Of a DNA stretch of 64,000 bases, positions 42,120 to 49,710 are shown piece after piece (position 1 is the stretch's first letter; each line of letters begins with the position of its first letter). The notes beneath the pieces were generated by a model. That model worked only from the letters and a program-made list of their open reading frames with translations, had not been told where the DNA came from and did not search any database. Where the stretch lies: NCBI GenBank assembly GCA_017941345.1, contig JAGAWQ010000003.1:1-64000 (forward strand). Direction: 5' to 3'. Both the position numbers and the translations under genes were made by a program. This stretch comes from Prevotella sp. (lineage in GTDB: Bacteria > Bacteroidota > Bacteroidia > Bacteroidales > Bacteroidaceae).

Positions 42120-44885
42120 ATGGAAAAACTGTTCCTTTTGGATGCTTATGCACTCATTTATCGTGCTTATTACGCCTTTATCAAGAATCCACGTATCAAC
42201 TCGAAAGGACTCAATACGAGTGCCGTGATGGGCTTTGTCAATACATTACAGGAGGTGCTGACCAAAGAGCGGCCTACTCACCTCGGAGTAGCTTTCGACC
42301 CTCATGGTCCTACATTCCGCAGCGAGGCCTACCCTGCCTATAAGGCACAACGTGAAGCTACGCCTGAGGATATCAAGCAGAGTGTACCTATTATTAAAAA
42401 CATCCTGAAGGCTTGGAACATTCCCATTCTGGAGGTTGAAGGCTTCGAAGCCGACGACGTCATCGGAACTTTGGCCACCAAAGCTGGCGAGCAAAGTATC
42501 CAGACTTACATGCTGACTCCCGATAAAGATTATGGCCAGCTGGTGACAGACCACGTGTTCATCTATCGTCCTCGTCATGGAGGGGGCTATGAGGTGATGG
42601 GACCTGAAGAGGTGAAAGCAAAATATGCCATTCCATCGACAGAAGCCGTCATAGACCTGTTGGCGCTGATGGGCGACTCGGCAGATAACTTTCCTGGTTG
42701 TCCTGGTGTGGGTGAGAAAACAGCAGTCAAACTGATTAATGAGTTTGGAACAGTAGAGAGCCTCATCAGTCGAACTTCCGAATTGAAAGGTGCGCTGAAG
42801 ACCAAAGTCGAAACTCATGTCGATGACATCCGACTTTCGAAATTCTTGGCAACCATCAAGACGGATGTTCCCATCGAACTCCGGATGGACGAACTGAAGA
42901 TGACGGAACCCAACGAGACAGAATTGGCAAAACTCTTCGAAGAACTGGAGTTCAAGAGTCTGATTTCGAAGATTCTTAAAAAACCTGAAGCAAAGCAAAA
43001 ACCCGTTAACGGACAACTCGATTTGTTTGCCGATTTTGCGCCCGAGGGGTCGAGCGAGCCCGAATTTTCGAGTTTTGAGACGTTAAAATCGGTGCCTCAC
43101 GATTACCAACTCGTTGAAAAAGAAGGAGATATCAGAAAATTATATGATTTTTTTAGGACAAAAGATTTTCTCGTTCTAGATACGGAAACCACTTCTACGT
43201 CGCCCATCGACGCAGAATTGGTGGGTTTGAGCTTCTCCGTTGAAGAACACAAGGCGTTTTATGTGCCCGTTCCAGCCAATCGTAAAGAAGCGTTGCGAAT
43301 TGTTAATATCTTTAAACCGCTCTATGAAGACCCCTCAATTCTCAAAGTTGGCCAGAATCTGAAGTACGACCTCGAGGTGTTGCGCAACTATGACATCGAG
43401 CTGAAAGGAAAGATGTGGGACACGATGATTGCCCACTACCTCATCCAACCCGAACTGCGTCACAACATGGACTATATGGCTGAGGTGTATCTGCACTACA
43501 AGACTATCCATATCGACGAGCTGATAGGTCCTAAGGGAAAGACTCAGCGTTCCATGCGCGACCTCTCCCCCACCCTCGTCTACGAATATGCTTGCGAAGA
43601 TGCCGACATCACCCTTCAGCTGAAAAACAAGTTGGAGCCGGAGCTGAAACGACTGGATTGCGAGCGGCTGTTCTACGACATTGAGATGCCCCTGATGCCG
43701 GTCTTGGCAGAGATGGAGATGAATGGTGTCTGTCTGGATACGCAGTCGTTGGCTGAAACCAGCAAGCAGTTTACCACCCGCATGAACGACATCGAACAAC
43801 GCATCTACGAGTTGGTTGGTGAACAGTTTAATATTGCTTCACCCAAACAGGTAGGCGAGATTCTCTTCGATAAGCTGAAGATTGTCGAGAAGGCCAAGAA
43901 GACCAAAAAAGGACAGTATGTCACCTCTGAGGAAGTGCTGCAACAGCTCAAAAACAAGCATGAAATCGTGGCTGACATCCTGGAGCATCGAGGACTGAAA
44001 AAACTCATCGGCACCTATATCGACGCGTTGCCCAAACTGATTAACCCACATACTGGCCATATCCATACCTCGTTCAATCAGACGATTACAGCTACAGGTC
44101 GGTTGTCGTCATCAGACCCCAACCTGCAAAACATTCCTATTCGGGGTGAAGACGGAAAGGAGATTCGCAAGGCATTCATTCCTGAACCCGGTTGCCTGTT
44201 CTTCTCTGCCGACTATAGCCAGATAGAACTTCGCGTGATGGCTCATCTGTCTGGCGACAAGAATATGATAGAAGTATTTCAAGAAGGCAAAGACCTGCAT
44301 GCCGCTACGGCTGCCAATATCTATAAGAAGCCTATCGACGAGGTGACGCGCGACGAGCGAACCAAGTCGAAGCGAGCCAACTTCGGCATCATTTATGGCA
44401 TCACCGTCTTTGGTTTAGCAGAACGTCTGGATATTCCTCGAGACGAAGCTAAGATGCTGATTGACGGCTACTTCGAGACTTTCCCACAGGTGCACGACTA
44501 TATGGAGCAGTCGAAGGAGATAGCCCGCCAGAAGGGTTACGTCACTACCCTATTCGGACGTCGTCGCTATCTGCCCGACATCAATAGCGCCAATGCTACC
44601 GTTCGAGGCTTTGCTGAGCGTAACGCCATCAATGCTCCTATTCAAGGCACCGCTGCCGACATCATCAAAGTGGCGATGATTCACATCTTCGAACGTTTCA
44701 AGAGAGAAAACATCAAGAGCAAAATGATTCTCCAGGTACACGACGAACTCAACTTCAGCGTCCTCCCTAAAGAGAAAGAACGCGTAGAGCAAATCGTATT
44801 AGAAGAGATGCAGCAAGCCTTCCAGATGAAAGTACCCTTAGTCGCCGACTCCGGCTTCGGCACCAACTGGCTCGAAGCCCATTGA
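42120..44885 (+). CDS. polA: DNA polymerase I
   Basis: 921 residues in the standard three modules. The 5'-3' exonuclease domain (about 1-290) contains YRAYYAF, EADDVIGTLA, MGDSADNFPGCPGVGEKTA. The 3'-5' exonuclease has its catalytic residues (FLVLDTETTSTSP, CEDADITLQL), so proofreading looks functional. The polymerase domain has RLSSSDPNLQNIP, FSADYSQIELRVMAHLSGD, RSKRANFGIIYG and MILQVHDELNF. It fills gaps and removes primers. It reads towards the proposed origin, 0.8 kb away. Confidence 0.98.
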   Translation: MEKLFLLDAYALIYRAYYAFIKNPRINSKGLNTSAVMGFVNTLQEVLTKERPTHLGVAFDPHGPTFRSEAYPAYKAQREATPEDIKQSVPIIKNILKAWNIPILEVEGFEADDVIGTLATKAGEQSIQTYMLTPDKDYGQLVTDHVFIYRPRHGGGYEVMGPEEVKAKYAIPSTEAVIDLLALMGDSADNFPGCPGVGEKTAVKLINEFGTVESLISRTSELKGALKTKVETHVDDIRLSKFLATIKTDVPIELRMDELKMTEPNETELAKLFEELEFKSLISKILKKPEAKQKPVNGQLDLFADFAPEGSSEPEFSSFETLKSVPHDYQLVEKEGDIRKLYDFFRTKDFLVLDTETTSTSPIDAELVGLSFSVEEHKAFYVPVPANRKEALRIVNIFKPLYEDPSILKVGQNLKYDLEVLRNYDIELKGKMWDTMIAHYLIQPELRHNMDYMAEVYLHYKTIHIDELIGPKGKTQRSMRDLSPTLVYEYACEDADITLQLKNKLEPELKRLDCERLFYDIEMPLMPVLAEMEMNGVCLDTQSLAETSKQFTTRMNDIEQRIYELVGEQFNIASPKQVGEILFDKLKIVEKAKKTKKGQYVTSEEVLQQLKNKHEIVADILEHRGLKKLIGTYIDALPKLINPHTGHIHTSFNQTITATGRLSSSDPNLQNIPIRGEDGKEIRKAFIPEPGCLFFSADYSQIELRVMAHLSGDKNMIEVFQEGKDLHAATAANIYKKPIDEVTRDERTKSKRANFGIIYGITVFGLAERLDIPRDEAKMLIDGYFETFPQVHDYMEQSKEIARQKGYVTTLFGRRRYLPDINSANATVRGFAERNAINAPIQGTAADIIKVAMIHIFERFKRENIKSKMILQVHDELNFSVLPKEKERVEQIVLEEMQQAFQMKVPLVADSGFGTNWLEAH

Positions 44886-44889
44886 CACA

Positions 44890-45018
44890 TTTTAGTCCGT
44901 CCCGACGGACTGCCAGTACGAAGCCGACGTACTGCGAGTTCGCTCCCTACGGACTAAAAGTTTGTAATAGTCGGACTGACAGCTACATACTGTCCGCAGT
45001 TCCACGCTACGTAGTGTG
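44890..45018. repeat. Multi-hairpin intergenic element after polA
   Basis: Nested and serial inverted repeats: TTTTAGTCCGT (44890-44900) with 44949-44959; AGTCCGTC (44894-44901) with GACGGACT (44904-44911); CAGTACG (44914-44920) with CGTACTG (44928-44934); CGGAC (44972-44976) with GTCCG (44992-44996); and the loopless near-palindrome 45003-45018 around CTACGTAG. The outer arm and the first hairpin compete. It may be a polA terminator complex or a REP-like mobile unit. Confidence 0.75.
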
Positions 45019-45091
45019 AGGGTAAAAATTTCTGCTATATCATGTGCTTCGTTTTGACTATTATCCCTATATGGAAATGGTTAATCAATAA

Positions 45092-45625
45092 TTAACGGAG
45101 TATCAGCGACTCTGCAAATTTATAGATGATAATACCTGCTGTAACGCTGACATTCATCGAGTGTTTGGTTCCCAACTGAGGAATCTCCAAACAGCCATCT
45201 GAGGCATCTACTACTTCCTGGTGGACGCCTTTTACTTCGTTACCCAGCACTACAGCGTATTTCTGAGCCCGCAGAGGCACGAACGTCTGCAGTTTGGTAC
45301 TATGTTCCACCTGCTCGACCGAAAGTACCGTGTAGCCCTCTTTTTTGAGTTCTTCTACAGCCTCTAATGCCGTATTGAAGTAACGCCAGCTGACACTCTC
45401 CTCTGCACCAAGCGCAGTCTTGTGAATTTCGGTTGATGGCGGAGTCTGACAAATGCCACAAAGATAAACCGCTTCCACCCGGAAACTGTCAGCTGTGCGA
45501 AACACGCTGCCTATGTTATACATCGAGCGGACATCATCCAATACCACTATTAACGGCAGTTTCTCTGCCTCACGATATTCGTCTATCGTAAGCCGCTGCA
45601 TCTCTATGGTTCTAATCTTGCGCAT
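45092..45625 (-). CDS. SpoU/TrmH family RNA 2'-O-methyltransferase
   Basis: 177 residues, the short single-domain form. LIVVLDDVRSMYNIGSVFRTADSF is motif 1, YAVVLGNEVKGVHQEVVD motif 2 and LEIPQLGTKHSMNVSVTAGIIIY motif 3 of the trefoil-knot SPOUT fold. It methylates a tRNA or rRNA ribose; the site cannot be assigned. Its leader carries a perfect DnaA box and it borders the proposed origin. Confidence 0.93.
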   Translation of the reverse strand: MRKIRTIEMQRLTIDEYREAEKLPLIVVLDDVRSMYNIGSVFRTADSFRVEAVYLCGICQTPPSTEIHKTALGAEESVSWRYFNTALEAVEELKKEGYTVLSVEQVEHSTKLQTFVPLRAQKYAVVLGNEVKGVHQEVVDASDGCLEIPQLGTKHSMNVSVTAGIIIYKFAESLILR

Positions 45626-45640
45626 AAGTGTTGATAACTA

Positions 45641-45649
45641 TGTGGATAA
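45641..45649 (-). promoter_or_regulatory. DnaA box, perfect
   Basis: TGTGGATAA on the plus strand, i.e. TTATCCACA on the minus strand. It lies between the -7 element (45656-45663, TAACTTTG on the minus strand) and the start of the RNA methyltransferase gene. Confidence 0.85.
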
Positions 45650-45804
45650 CGTGTGCAAAGTTACAAAATAAATCACAATAAATAAATCTGTTGGCATAAC
45701 TTAAGTGGATATTATTCATAAAATACGGGTTTATTTGCAACTTTTCCACCGATTTTTACTGAAAAAAGATATAAACTTATTAATTTTGCACCAAAATAGA
45801 GAAA

Positions 45805-45813
45805 TGTGGATAA
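45805..45813 (-). promoter_or_regulatory. DnaA box, perfect
   Basis: TGTGGATAA on the plus strand, near the centre of the candidate origin. Confidence 0.85.
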
Positions 45814-45924
45814 ACTGCTTAACGCGCGAAATATCAGGAAGTAAGAATCCACACAGGATGTTGAAAACAGCAAACTACGGTTGGATAACCAATCTGGCAA
45901 GAAAACCTACTAAAAGTTTTGCAC

Positions 45925-45933
45925 TTATCCACA
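45925..45933 (+). promoter_or_regulatory. DnaA box, perfect
   Basis: TTATCCACA on the plus strand, opposite in orientation to the other two and next to the AT-rich stretch. Confidence 0.85.
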
Positions 45934-45995
45934 TCATATCATCCTATTCATTTCTCTTTTAAAGAAAAAATAAAAAGAAATAAAATATTATTGTG

Positions 45996-46985
45996 ATGTT
46001 GAAAAAAGAATGGAAAGAACAGGGATTCATCGATGAACCTGTGGCAGAAGGTATTGATTTGAAGGCTGAAATTCGTCGTTTGTGTAAGGAAAAAGATGCT
46101 ATTATCCTGGCACATTACTATACCATTGGCGATATTCAAGAGATAGCCGACTTTGTAGGCGACTCGCTGGCTTTGGCTCGTAAGGCTGCAGAGACGGATG
46201 CTAAGGTGATGGTGATGTGTGGCGTACATTTTATGGCAGAGACGTGTAAGCTGCTATCTCCTGACAAAACGGTATTATGTCCTGACCTGAATGCCGGTTG
46301 TTCGTTGGCTGACAGTTGCAAGGCTGAAGACCTGAAGAAATATAAAGATGAGCATCCTGGCTATCAAGTCATCTCTTACGTCAATACCACAGCAGCTGTC
46401 AAGGCGCTTACAGACGTCGTAGTCACCAGCGGTAATGCGAAGAAGGTGGTCGACCAGCTGCCCAAGGATGCCAAACTGATTTTCGGTCCTGACTATAATC
46501 TGGGTAATTATATCAATGAGGTGACAGGCCGGCAGATGCTGCTTTGGAATGGTGGCTGTCATGTGCATGAACGCTTCTCTGTTTCAAAAATTACTGAACT
46601 GAAGAAACAGTATCCTAATGCTGTCGTGATGGCTCATCTGGAGTGTAAAGGTCCTGTTTTGGCATTGGCTGATGTGAAGGGTTCAACCGCAGACATGCTG
46701 AAATTCGCACGACAGAATCGTGCTACACAATATATTGTGGCTACAGAGGCCGGTATTCTGCACGAGATGCAACGAACTTGTCCTGACAAGGAATTTATTC
46801 CTGTGCCTCCTGAAATCAGCGAGAGCGGCCTGGAATGCAGCTGTAACGAGTGCCAATATATGAAGATGAACTCGCTGCTGAAGATATACAACTGTCTGAA
46901 GTACGAATGGCCCTCGGTAGAGGTAGACCCTGAAATGGCCAAAGATGCCGTCAAGCCTATCGAACGCATGCTGGAGTTGAGCTGA
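45996..46985 (+). CDS. nadA: Quinolinate synthase A
   Basis: 329 residues from the ATG at 45996 (a GTG one codon upstream is possible). DAIILAHYYTIGDIQEIADFVGDSLALA is the first substrate loop; the [4Fe-4S] ligands are the cysteines in CPDLNAGCSLADSC, the region of LLWNGGCHVHERF, and ECSCNECQYM. It condenses iminoaspartate with dihydroxyacetone phosphate in NAD biosynthesis. nadB/nadC are not adjacent. It borders the candidate origin and the next gene starts 10 bases later. Confidence 0.97.
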   Translation: MLKKEWKEQGFIDEPVAEGIDLKAEIRRLCKEKDAIILAHYYTIGDIQEIADFVGDSLALARKAAETDAKVMVMCGVHFMAETCKLLSPDKTVLCPDLNAGCSLADSCKAEDLKKYKDEHPGYQVISYVNTTAAVKALTDVVVTSGNAKKVVDQLPKDAKLIFGPDYNLGNYINEVTGRQMLLWNGGCHVHERFSVSKITELKKQYPNAVVMAHLECKGPVLALADVKGSTADMLKFARQNRATQYIVATEAGILHEMQRTCPDKEFIPVPPEISESGLECSCNECQYMKMNSLLKIYNCLKYEWPSVEVDPEMAKDAVKPIERMLELS

Positions 46986-46995
46986 GAAAAGTTTC

Positions 46996-47997
46996 ATGGA
47001 AAAACAAAGGATTCAATGGTTAGCAGTATTAAGAGGTTTTAATATTGTATTAGTAGTTATGTTTCATGTCCAGTTGATAGACATGACTACTGGTGAAAAC
47101 CATCTATTTTGTACTGCAATTACCGAGCCTTTTAATCCTATACGGATGCCATTGTTTATCTTTTGTTCAGGTGGGCTTCTGTATCTTAGCCGTATCAAGA
47201 AAGAATGGAGCATAAAAGATTTGTATGTTGATAAAATATACAGGATATTATGTCCATTCTTGTTTTTTGTGACATTCTATTATTTCTTCAAGGTATTGCT
47301 TAACGCTTTTGTTAAGACAAAAGTACCGTTGACGTTGACTTATTTTTTAGAGTCTTTCTGTATATATCCCAATCATCCTTCCGCCCATTTATGGTTCTTG
47401 GCTGTATTGTTTTGGTTTATGTTGCTATATCCGTTATTTGTGTGGTTGTGCAAGGAAAAGACAAGAATGATGTTATTCCTTGCATTTACCGTCCTTTTCT
47501 ATTTATATGGCGACGTGTCGATAGATGGTGTAGACAACTACTTTTATATATTCAGTCTAAATCGGTATTTGGTCTACTTTTTCTTTGGAATATTTTTCTT
47601 CAAATACGAGTTATACAGATATTTTAGAACCGTCTATTCATTGTTGGCAACTGTTCTTGTCTATTCCATTTCATATAGCATGGAAATACCCCTAATAACA
47701 GAGGTTTCTGGAATTCTTTTCATGATTTCCCTTTGTCAGTTGTTAGCGGTACGTTATCCTTCTCTTTTTATCAGTTTTAGAGAGTATATCTATCAGATAT
47801 TCTTAATGTCATTCATCTTTCAGCCATTTGTAGAGCTGATACTTTGGAAGAAGCTATTCTATCAGGAGAATCTCTTTCTTGTTTTCTATGTCCTGAACGT
47901 GCTTTCTGGTATATATTTACCTGTTTTGATAAGCCAGTTGGCGGAGCGTAGCTCTTGTCGAGTTTTGAAAATATGCTTAGGTCTTAAAACAGCATAA
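46996..47997 (+). CDS. Membrane acyltransferase (acyltransferase 3 family)
   Basis: 333 residues with about ten hydrophobic segments. LAVLRGFNIVLVVMFHVQL and RMPLFIFCSGGLLY match the R...H start of acyltransferase-3/OafA-type O-acetylases. It probably acetylates an envelope sugar. The gene is visibly more AT-rich than nadA before it, which suggests recent acquisition. It converges on the phosphoethanolamine transferase-like gene with 3 bases between them. Confidence 0.82.
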   Translation: MEKQRIQWLAVLRGFNIVLVVMFHVQLIDMTTGENHLFCTAITEPFNPIRMPLFIFCSGGLLYLSRIKKEWSIKDLYVDKIYRILCPFLFFVTFYYFFKVLLNAFVKTKVPLTLTYFLESFCIYPNHPSAHLWFLAVLFWFMLLYPLFVWLCKEKTRMMLFLAFTVLFYLYGDVSIDGVDNYFYIFSLNRYLVYFFFGIFFFKYELYRYFRTVYSLLATVLVYSISYSMEIPLITEVSGILFMISLCQLLAVRYPSLFISFREYIYQIFLMSFIFQPFVELILWKKLFYQENLFLVFYVLNVLSGIYLPVLISQLAERSSCRVLKICLGLKTA

Positions 47998-48000
47998 ATA

Positions 48001-49710
48001 CTATTCGTTCATGACCGTATCATAATCTGTCGAGTTTTGAACGATTCGCTTACCACAATGATATCTTTTGTTTAATAAGTCTTTTTCTGGGTAATAATAG
48101 GGTGTATTGATGCTTCCGAGCGTGAAAAGCAGATGAGGTAGATTGTCGGAAATAAAAGGCTTGTCAACGGCATTTTCAATTCTTGATAGAATATCAGGAT
48201 AACGTTGTTTATAGCTATCAGAACACCATATCATCAATGGGATTTGATATTGATAGGTTAGTGAAAGTTTATTTTTCTCAGGTTCATGAGTACGACCTAT
48301 TACATGTCTATAGTCATACACCTCCTCACCATGATCGGAAAGATAAACAATTGCTGCACAACGGTTTCTATAATAATTGAATATTTTACTAATAGTATAG
48401 TCGTTATATCTCGTAGCGTTATCATATTCAGCTATGGATTGTCGCTCTTGAGTGTTTAAATCCGGTCGATTGATATGATTCGCAGTAAACACCGTGTTCT
48501 CTTTGTTATTAGGATATCTACATTTAGCCTGTAAATGCTGACCAAGCAGGTGATATATTGTAAGTGTATGTCGTTTGTTTATTTTATGTTGAAATGTATA
48601 GTTCACAAACTCCAAATCGTCATCATATACTTTTTCATTGACAACATCGTATGCTAATTTCGTCATTTTCTTGCTGTGTAAATAAGAGCTGATAGAGAAA
48701 TCATGAAAAGAAACATTACCAATTGCCTTTTGATTGTCCCACATAGCAACATTAAAGCCTGCTTGTTTGAAGATAATGGTAAAGGGTGGATAATCCGTCC
48801 AATATTGTCCAAGACTGATGCTATTTGTTGATGTCATGTTTTTGACAGCAAGCGTAGTCATGTTATATGGAGTGATAGCATCTGTAAAGACAAATAAGTT
48901 TCCTTGTAATTGTTCTTTCTTCATGTTTGGTGTTGTTTCTAAACCATAGCCATACAGCGACGCATGATGTTTACTAAAAGATTCTCCTATAATTACCACA
49001 ATGTCCAACGAGTCAGAATCAATACATTTCGCAACTGTTTTCGATGCTTTTATGCAGGTGTTGATAGCTATGTTGTTTTCATCAGTTGTGAGACTGAGAT
49101 GATATATAGAATATATAAGATTTGAAAGCGTGTTCTCTATGGCATAAAAAGCCTTTCCTTGATACCATAACTGCAGTTCATATTGTGTTTTCTTGGTGAA
49201 CATATTACCAAGCAAGAGCAATTGAATGAATCCTACTATCAGCCATACTGACATCAGAGCAGCAGTTGTTTTAGGATAAAGATTGCGAAGGCTATATTTT
49301 TTCCGTTTTACGACGACAATGACAATGATAGCAAGAGCAGTCAGTAAATAGGTTAAGATGCTATATGTGTCAAAGGCGTAGTTATTGATAAATTCACTCG
49401 ATTCGCTTTTGTTTGTTTCGTGGCATAGTAAGAGAATCCACGGGCTTAGCATGGAGTCGAAATGAAATATCAAGAATAAATTGAGGGAGAAAAGAAATAT
49501 ACTGATGATGTATGTAGAAATAGTCAGTAGTTTATTGTTTATGAAACAGACGAGCCATGAAATCAATGCCGGCAGACCTGTGATGAATAACAGCCAGCAT
49601 ATCATTCTTACTATCGGATAGTCTGGATAGGCAGTCAGGCAATACAACCAACCTGGTATGCTTAGCAATAAGACAATAAATATGTCTATCTGACGACAGC
49701 TATTTTGCAT
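48001..49710 (-). CDS. Phosphoethanolamine transferase (EptA/sulfatase family)
   Basis: 569 residues. The N-terminal 190 residues hold about five membrane helices, the rest a periplasmic alkaline-phosphatase-fold domain: LDIVVIIGESFSKHHASLYG (metal Glu), ITPYNMTTLAVKN (nucleophile Thr) and IVYLSDHGEEVYD (metal Asp-His). Relatives transfer phosphoethanolamine to lipid A or other LPS sugars. Its start overlaps the porZ-like gene end by 25 bases. The base composition is more AT-rich than its operon neighbours. Confidence 0.87.
   Translation of the reverse strand: MQNSCRQIDIFIVLLLSIPGWLYCLTAYPDYPIVRMICWLLFITGLPALISWLVCFINNKLLTISTYIISIFLFSLNLFLIFHFDSMLSPWILLLCHETNKSESSEFINNYAFDTYSILTYLLTALAIIVIVVVKRKKYSLRNLYPKTTAALMSVWLIVGFIQLLLLGNMFTKKTQYELQLWYQGKAFYAIENTLSNLIYSIYHLSLTTDENNIAINTCIKASKTVAKCIDSDSLDIVVIIGESFSKHHASLYGYGLETTPNMKKEQLQGNLFVFTDAITPYNMTTLAVKNMTSTNSISLGQYWTDYPPFTIIFKQAGFNVAMWDNQKAIGNVSFHDFSISSYLHSKKMTKLAYDVVNEKVYDDDLEFVNYTFQHKINKRHTLTIYHLLGQHLQAKCRYPNNKENTVFTANHINRPDLNTQERQSIAEYDNATRYNDYTISKIFNYYRNRCAAIVYLSDHGEEVYDYRHVIGRTHEPEKNKLSLTYQYQIPLMIWCSDSYKQRYPDILSRIENAVDKPFISDNLPHLLFTLGSINTPYYYPEKDLLNKRYHCGKRIVQNSTDYDTVMNE

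Larger units (their letters stand above)
45626..45995. other. oriC: Candidate replication origin (oriC)
   Basis: An AT-rich, gene-free region of 370 bp between the RNA methyltransferase gene and nadA. It has three exact DnaA boxes (45641-45649 and 45805-45813 as TGTGGATAA, 45925-45933 as TTATCCACA), one box with a single mismatch (45629-45637) and several with two mismatches (45704, 45845, 45880). A very AT-rich stretch at 45955-45990 could be the unwinding element. Two parS sites lie 8-9 kb away. dnaA itself is not in the window. Confidence 0.72.

Noticed and set aside
45705..45962. 85-codon open frame through the candidate origin
   Set aside because: AT-rich, no domain, no start context, and it spans the DnaA boxes.
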